Part shown: in pieces, positions 18,692 through 27,926 of the stretch
How positions within the stretch are numbered: position 1 is the first letter of the stretch
Layout: each line of letters opens with the position of its first letter
Assembly: GCA_024642705.1 (NCBI GenBank)
Contig: JAHEAQ010000019.1
Location: 1 to 64,000 of the forward strand
Length of the DNA: 64,000 nt
Origin: Bacteroidota bacterium
GTDB lineage: Bacteria; Bacteroidota; Bacteroidia; Chitinophagales; Saprospiraceae
Direction of reading: 5' to 3'
The notes under the pieces: model-generated
Told to the model about the DNA's origin: nothing
Databases searched by the model: none
What the model saw: only the letters and a program-made list of their open reading frames with translations
Program-made: the position numbers and the translations under genes

Positions 18692-20350
18692 TTATTCTAT
18701 ATGAGAAAAAGTCCACTGAGCCAATAATTTAGTCTTTGGATCCAAGTCAATTTTATCTGGAATGGTCTCTGAGGGGAAGGATACTTTAACTTGTCTTTTA
18801 TCCAGCCGTATCGTTTCAATTTGTAATTTGCCATCCTTAGAGACAATACCTATTTCCAAAGTCGCTTCAAAATTGTATTTTTCAGGTTGCAATTGATGTA
18901 ATTCAATTACAATTTCTTTTTTATTTGTATTATAAGTCCACGATCCCTCCAATTTTATATTGCCACCTTGATAAAGCCATTGGTTGAAAAAAAGTGTCAA
19001 ATCCTTGCCTGACGCTCTTTCCATGGCCATGCGTAAATCTGCAGTTGTTGCATTACCATTAAAATAACGTGAATAATAATCTCTAATTCCTAAACGAAAT
19101 GCATCTTCGCCGATATAATTGCAAAGCATGTGTGTAATCCAAGCTCCTTTCTGGTATGTGAGCCCAGAGGTCACCTTTGACATATCTTTTAAATTATCAT
19201 GAACAATTCGGTAATCCTCATTCCCTTCTGACAATCTAAAGACAGTATTCCTTGCCTTTTTTAATTCTTCTATAAAGGCATCTTTCCCATATGCATGTTC
19301 GATAAAACGCATAGTAAAATAAGTCGTCAATCCTTCACTTAACCATACATCATCCCAATCATATTCTGTAACTGCATTTCCAAACCATTGATGGGCAATT
19401 TCATGAATAACCACATTTCGCCATCGTTCGCTCCTTTCTCCTGTTACAGATTTGTCACCATACAAAATAGCGGAAGCGGCCTCCATCCCTCCTCCTACAC
19501 TATTGGACTGAATATTCGCAAGTTTTTCATATGCAAAAGGGCCTACATAGCTGCTGTAATACTCAAGCACTTGTTTTGTGGGAGTTGCAAAGTCAAAAAA
19601 GCCAGCATCTCTATCTTGATGATAGACCCAAGTCTCGATGGATTTACCTTCAAAATCATCAACATATTGAATAGCAAATTCAGCTACCCCAAGCACATAT
19701 AACCAGCATGCAATTGGCACCGATTGTTTCCAATGGGTCAACTTCATTCCATCCCCAACGTTACTTTCCTCTATTTTCAAACCATTAGAAACAACTTCAT
19801 ATTTAACTGGCGCAATAACTAAAAACTCACAAGTTGCTTTATCATAGGGATGGTCCACTGTTGGCACCCAATTTCTCGCTTTATTGGGCCAATTGTCGCT
19901 AAAAAAAGTTCTGTCTCCATATTTATTATTAGCGATTTTTAGCCCTTCATTTGGAATCCCTTCATATTCTATAAGTATCATTTGCTCTTCATTTGCTTTG
20001 GATTGTGATAAATTCACCAAAAGCACATCATTATTGTGAGAATAAGTTAAATCTTGCCCTTTAGAAGTTATTCGCAATATAGACATGCCTTTTCCATCAA
20101 GCTCTTCGCTTTTTTTAATAAAATCCAAGCGTATTTTTTCAATGCCATCTGCCTTGAACTTGACTTGAATACTTGCTTTACCCTGGATTTTATCAACAGA
20201 ATCAGAAAGTTTAATTTCAAATTTGTAATGAACAATATCGATATTTGGGTTTTTGGGATAATTGTCTGTTAGAACCGCAGCCGAAATATTGGTAATAGAT
20301 ATTAAGAACAAAAAGCTCCATTTGATTATGTTTTTTTTCAAATTAAACAT
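18692..20350 (-). CDS. M1 family metallo-aminopeptidase, secreted
   Basis: Gluzincin aminopeptidase of 552 residues with an N-terminal signal peptide (ISAA at about residue 25). The zinc site is HEIAH (His316, Glu317, His320) with Glu339 in the downstream WLSEGL motif; the substrate-binding motif is GGMEA in place of the common GAMEN. It lacks the large C-terminal ERAP-like domain, so it is a compact form like those seen in Bacteroidota. Extracytoplasmic peptide degradation is the likely job. ATG at 20350 (the codon before it, TTG, is also open). It lies 36 bp from the M24B gene upstream on the same strand, likely one transcript. Confidence 0.93.
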   Translation of the reverse strand: MFNLKKNIIKWSFLFLISITNISAAVLTDNYPKNPNIDIVHYKFEIKLSDSVDKIQGKASIQVKFKADGIEKIRLDFIKKSEELDGKGMSILRITSKGQDLTYSHNNDVLLVNLSQSKANEEQMILIEYEGIPNEGLKIANNKYGDRTFFSDNWPNKARNWVPTVDHPYDKATCEFLVIAPVKYEVVSNGLKIEESNVGDGMKLTHWKQSVPIACWLYVLGVAEFAIQYVDDFEGKSIETWVYHQDRDAGFFDFATPTKQVLEYYSSYVGPFAYEKLANIQSNSVGGGMEAASAILYGDKSVTGERSERWRNVVIHEIAHQWFGNAVTEYDWDDVWLSEGLTTYFTMRFIEHAYGKDAFIEELKKARNTVFRLSEGNEDYRIVHDNLKDMSKVTSGLTYQKGAWITHMLCNYIGEDAFRLGIRDYYSRYFNGNATTADLRMAMERASGKDLTLFFNQWLYQGGNIKLEGSWTYNTNKKEIVIELHQLQPEKYNFEATLEIGIVSKDGKLQIETIRLDKRQVKVSFPSETIPDKIDLDPKTKLLAQWTFSHIE

Positions 20351-20386
20351 CAAGTATATTTTTATCGTAGTTATTAATTTTGCTAA

Positions 20387-21844
20387 CTATTTTTTAATGG
20401 GGTTCAAAGTTGGTTCTCTAAATTGAACCAGTCCATTTTCTTGAATCGTCCTTTCTACGTCTTCTATACTAGAAGGAACAAAAGCACTCAAATTTTCAGC
20501 TCCTTCTGGAGTTACAACTACAACATCTTCAATCCTAATGTAAAGTTTTTCTTCATGTATCCAAATCATCGGATCGATGGTAAAAACCATCCCTGGTTGA
20601 AGTGGAACATTGTGCACATTCCCCACATCATGCACTGCCATTCCGACAGGATGCTGAAAATGACCTCTGAAAAGCAAGGCTTTTTCCACGGCTTTTAAAT
20701 GGGAAAGATTGGCAAAGGTCTTGTCTTCAAGGTACAATTTCATATCCTTTGCAGCTCGATCGAGGACTTCATTGGATGTTACGCCTGGCTTAATATATTT
20801 GAAAAGTGCGTCACGATAGGCTACAATAAAATTGTATACCATCCGCTGTTCTTCATTATACTTGCCATTTACAGGCCATATCCGAGTTACATCACTTGTA
20901 TAATAATTATAATCAGGGGCATAATCCATGAGAACTAGGTCTCCATCTTTAAGTACGTCCGTTTTTCTAAAGTAATGACCCATGTAAGCATTTGTTCCTC
21001 CCCCAATGATGGAAGCATAACCATCACCTCTTGCACCATTTAGATAAAAAATATATTTGGCAGCAGCATCTAGCTGAAACTCATATACTCCTTCCTTTGT
21101 GGACCGCATAGCTTCTATAATAGCAAGACCTGCAATTTGTGTTGCCTTACGAATAATTTCTACTTCCTTATCACTTTTAATCAATCTCATGGAATCGATA
21201 ATTGGGGAAAGGTCGACTATAGTAAATTGTGGAAATCGCTGGTTTATTTTCAGTTTTAGTTCAGCCTCTTTTGATGGCTGTCCATCCCAAGGATCAGAAC
21301 TTATAGCAGCTTGAGCGGCAAGCAACTCGTCGCGACTATCAGTTCCATTTTCTGCTGGGCTCAATTGCAAATATAAAAGAGGTGCAGGTGGTCGAATCAA
21401 TCCAGTACGCAATAAATCCGAAGATAAAAATTCTATACTTTTGACTTCATCGATTCCCGTAAGCTGTTTAACAAGATCTGCATCTTCTGCAGACAGTGTT
21501 TTGCCTTCTCCCCTCTCCTTCCCTTCATCCCTGTGAGTTAAATAAAGCGTAGATTTCCTGTTTTTGCCATTTAACAATAAATAAGAATGAGCAGCTTCGA
21601 GGCCGCATAAATAATAAAAATTGTTGGATTGCCTAAAAATACCAAAATTGCCATTTCCACTTGAACCTTGAAGCAAGGCGATGGCATTATTGCCTATTTC
21701 ATCATAAATTTTGGATCTCCGCTGTTCAAATTCTTCTTTCGAGAAATCGGTTTGGAAATAATGTTTTTCTTGGGCGTCAACGAGATGTGGAATTGAACAA
21801 AACAGCACAATTAAGAATAGAAGGAATGTTTTTTTGGTTTTCAT
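20387..21844 (-). CDS. Xaa-Pro aminopeptidase (M24B), secreted
   Basis: 485-residue aminopeptidase P-type enzyme with a signal peptide (cleavage near VDAQ, residue 24). The N-terminal domain is AMP_N-like; the catalytic domain shows ligands Asp307, Asp318, His398 and Glu439. The fourth ligand position, usually Glu in a TxEP motif, is Asp424 (FTIDP). It cleaves the residue before proline at peptide N-termini. ATG start at 21844. It precedes the M1 aminopeptidase gene on the same strand; with the first M24 gene, three exopeptidases sit together. Confidence 0.93.
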   Translation of the reverse strand: MKTKKTFLLFLIVLFCSIPHLVDAQEKHYFQTDFSKEEFEQRRSKIYDEIGNNAIALLQGSSGNGNFGIFRQSNNFYYLCGLEAAHSYLLLNGKNRKSTLYLTHRDEGKERGEGKTLSAEDADLVKQLTGIDEVKSIEFLSSDLLRTGLIRPPAPLLYLQLSPAENGTDSRDELLAAQAAISSDPWDGQPSKEAELKLKINQRFPQFTIVDLSPIIDSMRLIKSDKEVEIIRKATQIAGLAIIEAMRSTKEGVYEFQLDAAAKYIFYLNGARGDGYASIIGGGTNAYMGHYFRKTDVLKDGDLVLMDYAPDYNYYTSDVTRIWPVNGKYNEEQRMVYNFIVAYRDALFKYIKPGVTSNEVLDRAAKDMKLYLEDKTFANLSHLKAVEKALLFRGHFQHPVGMAVHDVGNVHNVPLQPGMVFTIDPMIWIHEEKLYIRIEDVVVVTPEGAENLSAFVPSSIEDVERTIQENGLVQFREPTLNPIKK

Positions 21845-22128
21845 AAAGGTGTCGATTAAAATTAAATTCCTATTAAGATTTAATTAAGTTAGAATAATTA
21901 AACAATATTTTTATTTAAAAGAATAGCAACAATTATAGCGATTAATAATTTTTCCAAACTGAAATTAACTTTATTAAGATAAATATGTTAGTTAATTGGC
22001 GACTATTTTTTGCTTTCATTTTTTTCTGACAAAAATTTCGATTGGAACAAATTTCAATTGCCGAACAAAATGATATAAATATTGAAAGTCATCGAATTAA
22101 TTTAATTTACGTACCCAAATAGAACAAA

Positions 22129-22725
22129 TTGGTTGAACAAAGAAATTTTTTGATACATCCTAAGCAAATTATTATTACGCTGGTAATTACAGCTATTACT
22201 GCATTATTTGCTGCATTTTGCGCTTCTTATCTTTACAATAGATTCTATTCTGGTATTCCTCCTGTGAAGCTTCCAAGTTTATTTTATTTCAATTCAATTT
22301 GTTTAATATGTTGCAGTTATTTATTAAATTTAGCAATGAAGTCTTATCAAAACGACGAAACCAATAAATACAAAATTCTTATTGGTTCAACTCTTGTGCT
22401 AAGTCTCATTTTTCTAACTTTGCAATTTTATGCCTGGGCGCAAATGAAGGAAATGAATATTTTCTTGAATGAAGCAAATACAGGTTCCTATCTCTACTTA
22501 ATATCAGGTTTACATTTCATACATGTTGTAGGAGGAATTCCATTTCTTATGGTTTTTTTCTATAATGCCTTGGTAAAAATGCAAACTCCAGTTAGTGTTT
22601 TGGTATATTTTTCAGACCCCGATAAAAAAAGAGATCTCAACCTTTTAACTACTTATTGGCATTATTTGGATTTTTTATGGATATTTTTGGTTTTGTTCTT
22701 CGCAGTAAATTATCTTTTACAATAA
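22129..22725 (+). CDS. Heme-copper oxidase subunit III-like protein
   Basis: 198-residue, five-helix membrane protein of the cytochrome c oxidase subunit III family: SGLHFIHVVGGIPF near residues 125-138 and TYWHYLDFLWIFLVLFF near the C-terminus are the hallmark helices. Catalytic subunits I and II are not in the window, so it is either a detached oxidase subunit or one acting with a distant operon. The start is TTG at 22129; no ATG precedes the first membrane helix. About 280 bp of A/T-rich sequence lie upstream. Confidence 0.85.
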   Translation: MVEQRNFLIHPKQIIITLVITAITALFAAFCASYLYNRFYSGIPPVKLPSLFYFNSICLICCSYLLNLAMKSYQNDETNKYKILIGSTLVLSLIFLTLQFYAWAQMKEMNIFLNEANTGSYLYLISGLHFIHVVGGIPFLMVFFYNALVKMQTPVSVLVYFSDPDKKRDLNLLTTYWHYLDFLWIFLVLFFAVNYLLQ

Positions 22726-22975
22726 AGAAAATGTTAAATTTTTCTAAAAGTCGAGAGATAAAAGAATTTTTTTACTTCTATTTGTTTATTTAGCAAGATG
22801 CAATACCTTTGCAGATTAAATCTAACATTATGATTTTCTGCTTTTAGTATATTATTAATAGTGCAATATGTGTTTACATTTTCGTGTTTTTTTAATATTT
22901 ATTTGAAAATCAATGTTTTCAAAAACAAGTTTTATTAATCTTGCGTTTTTATAACAATATCGAAATACTCAAATT
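22726..22975. other. Leader region upstream of the TlpA-like gene
   Basis: 250 bp with a strong promoter match (22781-22811) far from the start codon, implying an untranslated leader of roughly 155-160 nt. The leader holds an 8-bp perfect hairpin, TTTGAAAA at 22902-22909 and TTTTCAAA at 22916-22923. No known riboswitch is recognisable. Confidence 0.45.
22781..22811 (+). promoter_or_regulatory. Consensus Bacteroidota promoter
   Basis: TTTG at 22781-22784, exactly 19 bp of spacer, TACCTTTG at 22804-22811: a complete match to the TTTG-N19-TAnnTTTG consensus of the Bacteroidota primary sigma factor. It faces the TlpA-like gene, whose ATG is 164 bp downstream. Confidence 0.62.
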
Positions 22976-24085
22976 ATGAAATATAGTTTAATTTACATTA
23001 TAGCCATTCTTGGATTTTTTTCTTCTTGTGGAAATTCAGGGGGAAATGAAATAAGTGGAAAAATTTCTGGAGCTGAAAATTTGTCCGCTTATTTTGATAA
23101 AGCCAATCCTGACGGCACGAACACTTCAATGACTCAAACACCAATTGATGGTTCAGGAAATTTTAGTTTTAAGTTTGAAGAACCATTAAGCGACGGTGCT
23201 TATAGGATTAGGATAGGAACAAAGAGCGCCTATTTGATTTATAAAAATACTGATTCTCAAGTCAACATAACTGGGACCATTGAAGACTTTAACACTTTTA
23301 CATATGCTGTGACTGGAAGCCCAGATTCTGAGAAATATAGAGATTACATGAACAAATTCTTGAACGACCAAATATCACTTGAAGACGTTCAAAATGATAT
23401 CACAGGAGATATGGATGCACTCATTTCTATGCAAGTAGCAAGCACATTATTTGGCACCAGACCTGAATTTATTGTTATGCATAAAGCAGTAAATGAAAAA
23501 CTTAGAGCTAGCTATTTGGATTCAGACTTTACAATGAGACAATCAGAAATGTTCAACCAGATTCAGGCAATGATCGCCCAATCGCAAAATCGACCTGGTG
23601 GGAAATTCAAAGTTGGAGATGAAGCTCCAGATATTGCTCTGCCAGGCCCTGATGGTAAAATCAGAAAATTATCTGATTTGAGGGGAGATGTTGTATTACT
23701 CGATTTTTGGGCCAGTTGGTGCGGACCTTGTAGAAAAGAAAACCCAAATGTAGTAAAGACTTACAAAAAATTTAAAAACAAAGGATTCAATATTTACAGT
23801 GTTTCTTTGGATGGAATTCATCCTAGAGCATTAGCTACCTTGAAAACCCAATCGGAAATTGACAAACAATTAGAATCTTCAAAAGATAGATGGATTGGCG
23901 CAATTGCTAAAGATCAATTGGAATGGGATAGCCATGTAAGTGAATTGAAACATTGGAATTCAGAAATAACCAAAGTTTATGGAATTCAATCTATTCCTCA
24001 AACTTTCTTAATTGGCAAAGACGGCCGTATTGCGGCTATCAATCCAAGATTTAATCTAGAAGAGGAATTGACAAAATTGCTTTAA
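22976..24085 (+). CDS. TlpA-like thiol-disulfide oxidoreductase lipoprotein
   Basis: 369-residue lipoprotein (lipobox FSSC, Cys18). Residues 22-115 form a beta-rich DUF4369-like domain. The C-terminal third is a thioredoxin/AhpC-TSA domain with active site WCGPC (Cys249, Cys252) and cis-Pro segment SIPQTFLI. Such proteins reduce disulfides in the periplasm, for example in cytochrome maturation. ATG start at 22976. Own promoter with long leader. It is convergent with the SpoU methyltransferase. Confidence 0.9.
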   Translation: MKYSLIYIIAILGFFSSCGNSGGNEISGKISGAENLSAYFDKANPDGTNTSMTQTPIDGSGNFSFKFEEPLSDGAYRIRIGTKSAYLIYKNTDSQVNITGTIEDFNTFTYAVTGSPDSEKYRDYMNKFLNDQISLEDVQNDITGDMDALISMQVASTLFGTRPEFIVMHKAVNEKLRASYLDSDFTMRQSEMFNQIQAMIAQSQNRPGGKFKVGDEAPDIALPGPDGKIRKLSDLRGDVVLLDFWASWCGPCRKENPNVVKTYKKFKNKGFNIYSVSLDGIHPRALATLKTQSEIDKQLESSKDRWIGAIAKDQLEWDSHVSELKHWNSEITKVYGIQSIPQTFLIGKDGRIAAINPRFNLEEELTKLL

Positions 24086-24117
24086 AAATTGAATTTTAAT
24101 TCGATAAATTTTTAAGT

Positions 24118-24861
24118 CTATTTCAAGGATAAGTAAGTCAGAAATACAGCATTCGCTATTGCTGCATTTAGGGATTCTGCTCCACTGTTTTTAGCTTTTG
24201 GAATACTCAATAAGACGTCGGAATTTTGAATGGTTAAGTCGGAAATCCCATGTGATTCGCTACCGATTGTCATAATCATAGGATAACTTGGTTCAAATTC
24301 GAATAAATTGTTTCCTTGCAATGAAGTTCCAATTATTTTTACTTGTGGAAAAGTATCTTTTATCTCAATTATATTTGAATAATAATAATTCATTCTAGCA
24401 AAACTGCCCATACTTGCTTGTATTACTTTAGGGTTATAGACTTCAACCGTTTCTTGAGAAAGAATAATGTCATTAAATCCGAACCATTCAGCGGTTCTCA
24501 AAATAGTTCCTAAATTTCCTGGATCTTGAATATCTTCCAAAAAAATGGCCAATTTTTGAATTTTCAGATTAGATATAGACTTTACTGGAGGAATATTTGC
24601 AACAGCAATTATTCCAGGTGGCGTTTTCAAATTGCTTATTTTTTGCAGAGTTGCTGAATTAATTTCAGTTATGCTTATCTTTGAATCTAATAATAAATTC
24701 TTTTTCTCCGGGAGACAATAAATGGAGTCAAAATTTATATTGTTTTGATTTATACCCTCCATTATTATTTTCTCACCTTCAAGAATGAATTTATTATACT
24801 TTTGTCTATACTTTTTTTGTTTAAGTGATTGTATGAAAGAAATTGTTGATTTAGATACCAT
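24118..24861 (-). CDS. SpoU/TrmH-family RNA 2'-O-methyltransferase
   Basis: SPOUT-fold enzyme that moves a methyl group from S-adenosylmethionine to a ribose 2'-OH in rRNA or tRNA. 247 residues: a short N-terminal substrate-binding domain, then motif 1 (DIQDPGNLGTILRTAEWFG, near 110-128), motif 2 (IGSESHGIS) and motif 3 (PKAKNSGAESLNAAIA). Closest in layout to RlmB/TsnR-like proteins; the exact target base is not clear. ATG start at 24861. Divergent from tamL with only 26 bp between start codons, an arrangement often seen in Bacteroidota. Confidence 0.92.
   Translation of the reverse strand: MVSKSTISFIQSLKQKKYRQKYNKFILEGEKIIMEGINQNNINFDSIYCLPEKKNLLLDSKISITEINSATLQKISNLKTPPGIIAVANIPPVKSISNLKIQKLAIFLEDIQDPGNLGTILRTAEWFGFNDIILSQETVEVYNPKVIQASMGSFARMNYYYSNIIEIKDTFPQVKIIGTSLQGNNLFEFEPSYPMIMTIGSESHGISDLTIQNSDVLLSIPKAKNSGAESLNAAIANAVFLTYLSLK
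24797..24804 (+). promoter_or_regulatory. -7 box for tamL inside the divergent methyltransferase gene
   Basis: TACTTTTG matches TAnnTTTG and lies 84 bp before the tamL ATG, inside the first codons of the divergent gene. Since the two start codons are 26 bp apart, the tamL promoter must overlap coding sequence. No matching upstream TTTG at the right spacing. Confidence 0.3.
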
Positions 24862-24887
24862 TGAAAATATTGGATTTGAAGAATAGT

Positions 24888-27263
24888 ATGCAAAATAAAA
24901 AAATTAATCTACCCGTTGCCTACTTATTTTTATTCTGTTTTGTAATGCTGATTTTACAATCCTGTAATCCAACTGTATATTTAACCGAAAATGAAGCACT
25001 ACTAACTGAAAATAAAATTGTATTAAAAGATAGAAAAACATTAGAATCCAGAGGATTATTAAAAAGTGAACTCGAATTAAATTATTTGCAAAAACCAAAT
25101 AGAGAATTCATTTTTATTCCGCGAGAATGGTATTTTTTTAAATTTGAGTCGTCTCCTGACTCTTCTTTTTTAGTCAACTGGATTAGAAAAAATGTAGCAG
25201 AATCTCCAAGTATTCACAATGATGAATTTATGCAAAGGACTGCAGAGTCAATGGAAAATTATCTCAGACTAAAAAAAGGATATTATAATGCAACGGTGGA
25301 GCCTAAAGTAAAAATTAAGAACCAAGAAGCTTTTGTCAGTTACATAGTTAAGACAGATATTCAATATAAAGTAAATGAATTGGAATTCTCAAGCGAAGAT
25401 CAAAATTTGAACCAATACATGGACCAAATTAAGTTGAAAACACTAATTCCAAATGGAACTCCTATTACAGAACTCAAATTTACGGAAGAAAAAAATAGAA
25501 TTGTCAGAAGTCTGCAAGATGAGGGGTATGCAAGATTCAATAGCAATTATGTAAAATTTAGGGGAGATACAAGTGGGTACAAAATGGATGTTTTTGTTGA
25601 CATATTAGCACCCGGGCCAGGAATCAAACATCAGAAATTTTCCATAGGTGACATCAAAGTTTACACGGACCATAATATAGCAGGAGATTCAATAATATCG
25701 AATCATGTAGAGATAGAAAAAATTGATTTTTATAGCAATGGAGAAGATTTTTTTGTGACACCTGGTACAATTAGCAAAAGAATATTCATAGAGGAAGGGG
25801 CACCTTATGTTAGAACCAAAGAAATTAGAACTTCACAAAATCTATCTATTTTAAATGCTTACCGCTTTGTTAGTCTTAATCCAGTTATTGATGATGAAAT
25901 TGATACAATCATAAATTATAATTTTCTTCTAACCCCGATTCAAAATAAATGGGTGGTGGAACGAGGAGCAAGCGCTTACCTTGCAAATGTGCAAAGTGAT
26001 TCAACTAGTAATTTTTTAGGATTAAATTTAAGCTATGATCTTGCTAGTAGAAATTTGCTTCAAAAAGCAGAGAGTTTTAATATTGGTTTGAATGGTAATA
26101 TTGAATTTAATTTAAAAAGCATTTTTTCTGGTGGACTCACTTTAGAAAATAGGCTGAGCCTGCCAAGATTATCTGATATTACAAGAGTATTGTACTTGTC
26201 TAATAAAATCGGTTTAGTTCCTCTCAAAACATACAATTCTTTATATGATAACACTTCTACTGAATTAAGTGTTTCATACTCCTTCAATTATACTGCTACC
26301 ATTTACAGTTTGACATCATTGAATGGTTCCTATGGATTCAACTATTCTCCTAATATAAATTCAAGTACCATTTTTAACCAAATGGGAATTAACTATCTGA
26401 GATTGGATCCATTGGAAGGATTTGTAGAGACGTTGCAAAGAAATCCTTATTTAGCAAATTCGTTTAATAAAAGATTATTAACAGGTTTTATATTTAAGGA
26501 TATTGGATATATATTCAATACAAATCCAAATTCAAGTGGTTTCAATTGGGGCTTGACTTACTTTGTAGAAACATCAGGAATTGAAATTTCTGCTTTAAAT
26601 TCTACTTATAATTTATTCGCAAAATCAAATAAAATTTGGGAATTGCCGCTTCAAAATGATGCCATTGAGTTTTCTAAATTTATAAAATTTGATTTAGATC
26701 ATCATTTCAATCAGAAAATTTATGGCCAGCATAACTTTGCAGGAAAGTTTAGAGCTGGTATTGCACTTCCTTTCGGAGGTTCAGAAGCTGTTCCTTATGT
26801 AAGACAATTTGCAGCTGGAGGACAAAATAGTATTCGAGGATGGCAAATTAGGGAATTAGGCCCAGGTGGATATAATATTTCTAAAGATCCATCTGCATTC
26901 ACAGCTACGCTGCCTTACCAAACTGGTGATATTCTATTTGAAAGTTCTTTGGAATATAGATTTCCAGTATATGGCTTCTTAAAAGGAGCTTTATTTGTGG
27001 ATGCCGGAAACGTTTGGGTCTTAAGTGGTGATGATGAAAGGATAGATTCTAAATTTTCAAAAGATTTTATTAAACAAATTGCTGTAGCTTCAGGATTTGG
27101 CATTCGAATGGATTTTTCCTACTTTCTATTGCGATTTGATTTTGGATACAAAATAAGGAATCCATTTCCAGATGAAACCGGGAGTTATTTGAATTACCAT
27201 TCCTTCCAATTAAGTAATATAAGAGACACTAATTTATCCTTTGGTATTAACCTTCCTTTTTAG
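24888..27263 (+). CDS. tamL: TamL: lipoprotein Omp85/TamA-family outer membrane protein
   Basis: Outer-membrane Omp85 protein that acts, with an inner-membrane TamB partner, in outer membrane biogenesis. 791 residues from ATG 24888. The N-terminus is a lipoprotein signal (LQSC, Cys26), the feature separating Bacteroidota TamL from proteobacterial TamA. POTRA-like repeats follow (about 130-330), then a 16-strand barrel with GGQNSIRGWQIRELGPGGY (the RGF/RGW motif of the Omp85 inner loop) and VDAGNVW, ending in a C-terminal phenylalanine (INLPF). I prefer ATG to the TTG at 24861 because it opens at the signal. No tamB lies in the window. Confidence 0.9.
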   Translation: MQNKKINLPVAYLFLFCFVMLILQSCNPTVYLTENEALLTENKIVLKDRKTLESRGLLKSELELNYLQKPNREFIFIPREWYFFKFESSPDSSFLVNWIRKNVAESPSIHNDEFMQRTAESMENYLRLKKGYYNATVEPKVKIKNQEAFVSYIVKTDIQYKVNELEFSSEDQNLNQYMDQIKLKTLIPNGTPITELKFTEEKNRIVRSLQDEGYARFNSNYVKFRGDTSGYKMDVFVDILAPGPGIKHQKFSIGDIKVYTDHNIAGDSIISNHVEIEKIDFYSNGEDFFVTPGTISKRIFIEEGAPYVRTKEIRTSQNLSILNAYRFVSLNPVIDDEIDTIINYNFLLTPIQNKWVVERGASAYLANVQSDSTSNFLGLNLSYDLASRNLLQKAESFNIGLNGNIEFNLKSIFSGGLTLENRLSLPRLSDITRVLYLSNKIGLVPLKTYNSLYDNTSTELSVSYSFNYTATIYSLTSLNGSYGFNYSPNINSSTIFNQMGINYLRLDPLEGFVETLQRNPYLANSFNKRLLTGFIFKDIGYIFNTNPNSSGFNWGLTYFVETSGIEISALNSTYNLFAKSNKIWELPLQNDAIEFSKFIKFDLDHHFNQKIYGQHNFAGKFRAGIALPFGGSEAVPYVRQFAAGGQNSIRGWQIRELGPGGYNISKDPSAFTATLPYQTGDILFESSLEYRFPVYGFLKGALFVDAGNVWVLSGDDERIDSKFSKDFIKQIAVASGFGIRMDFSYFLLRFDFGYKIRNPFPDETGSYLNYHSFQLSNIRDTNLSFGINLPF

Positions 27264-27269
27264 AAATTT

Positions 27270-27926
27270 CTATTTCTTAAGTTTGGCAAATTCTTTAAAC
27301 ATGGAACTCCGTCCAAATTGATTACAAATTCTACATTCAAAAGGATTATGACCTCTAGCTGGACAATATTCTCGACCATAAAAGATTATTTGCAAATGAA
27401 GTTTATTCCAAATTTCAATTGGAAAAATTTTTTTCAAATCTTTTTCTGTGGTCGTTACATTTTTACCGTTACTTAGCTTCCACCTATAAGCAAGTCTATG
27501 AATATGAGTATCAACAGGGAAGGCTGGAAATCCAAATGCTTGCGACATAACGACAGAAGCTGTCTTGTGTCCAACACCAGGAAGTTCTTCTAATTCTTCA
27601 AAACTTTGGGGAACCTCTCCCCCATGCTTTTCAACTAATATTTTTGAAAGATTCGAAATTGCCTTTGATTTTGCTGGCGAAAGTCCACAAGGTCTGATTA
27701 TTTCCTTGATTTTTTCAACAGGCTGCAATGCCATATCAAACGGATTATCTGCTAATTTCCAGAGATGTGGAGTTGTCAAATTAACTCTAACGTCTGTGCA
27801 CTGTGCAGAAAGTAAGACCGAAACCAATAGCGTATAAGGATCATTATGATCCAAAGGTATAGGCACTTTGGGATACAACTCTTCTAATATAAGCGCTATT
27901 TCTGCTGCTACTTCAGTTTTTTTCAT
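27270..27926 (-). CDS. nth: Endonuclease III (DNA glycosylase/AP lyase) with unusual cluster motif
   Basis: Base-excision repair enzyme that removes oxidised pyrimidines and cuts the abasic site. The 218-residue protein keeps the helix-hairpin-helix LPGVGHKTA with catalytic Lys121 and the catalytic Asp139 in VDTHIHR. The C-terminal iron-sulfur loop differs from the usual C-x6-C-x2-C-x5-C: here Cys188, Cys198 and Cys201 are visible with spacing 9 and 2, and no fourth cysteine follows. The cluster may be absent or use another ligand. ATG start at 27926, directly abutting the acyl-CoA reductase stop. Last gene of a five-gene minus-strand run. Confidence 0.93.
   Translation of the reverse strand: MKKTEVAAEIALILEELYPKVPIPLDHNDPYTLLVSVLLSAQCTDVRVNLTTPHLWKLADNPFDMALQPVEKIKEIIRPCGLSPAKSKAISNLSKILVEKHGGEVPQSFEELEELPGVGHKTASVVMSQAFGFPAFPVDTHIHRLAYRWKLSNGKNVTTTEKDLKKIFPIEIWNKLHLQIIFYGREYCPARGHNPFECRICNQFGRSSMFKEFAKLKK

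Noticed and set aside
22933-22943. TAATCTTG near 22936 as a second promoter of the TlpA-like gene
   Set aside because: One mismatch in the -7 box and no TTTG at the right spacing; the complete match at 22781-22811 is better.
24082-24115. 9-bp A/T stem between the TlpA-like gene and the methyltransferase gene as a bidirectional terminator
   Set aside because: The stem is entirely A/T and overlaps the stop codon region; such stems are expected by chance at this base composition.
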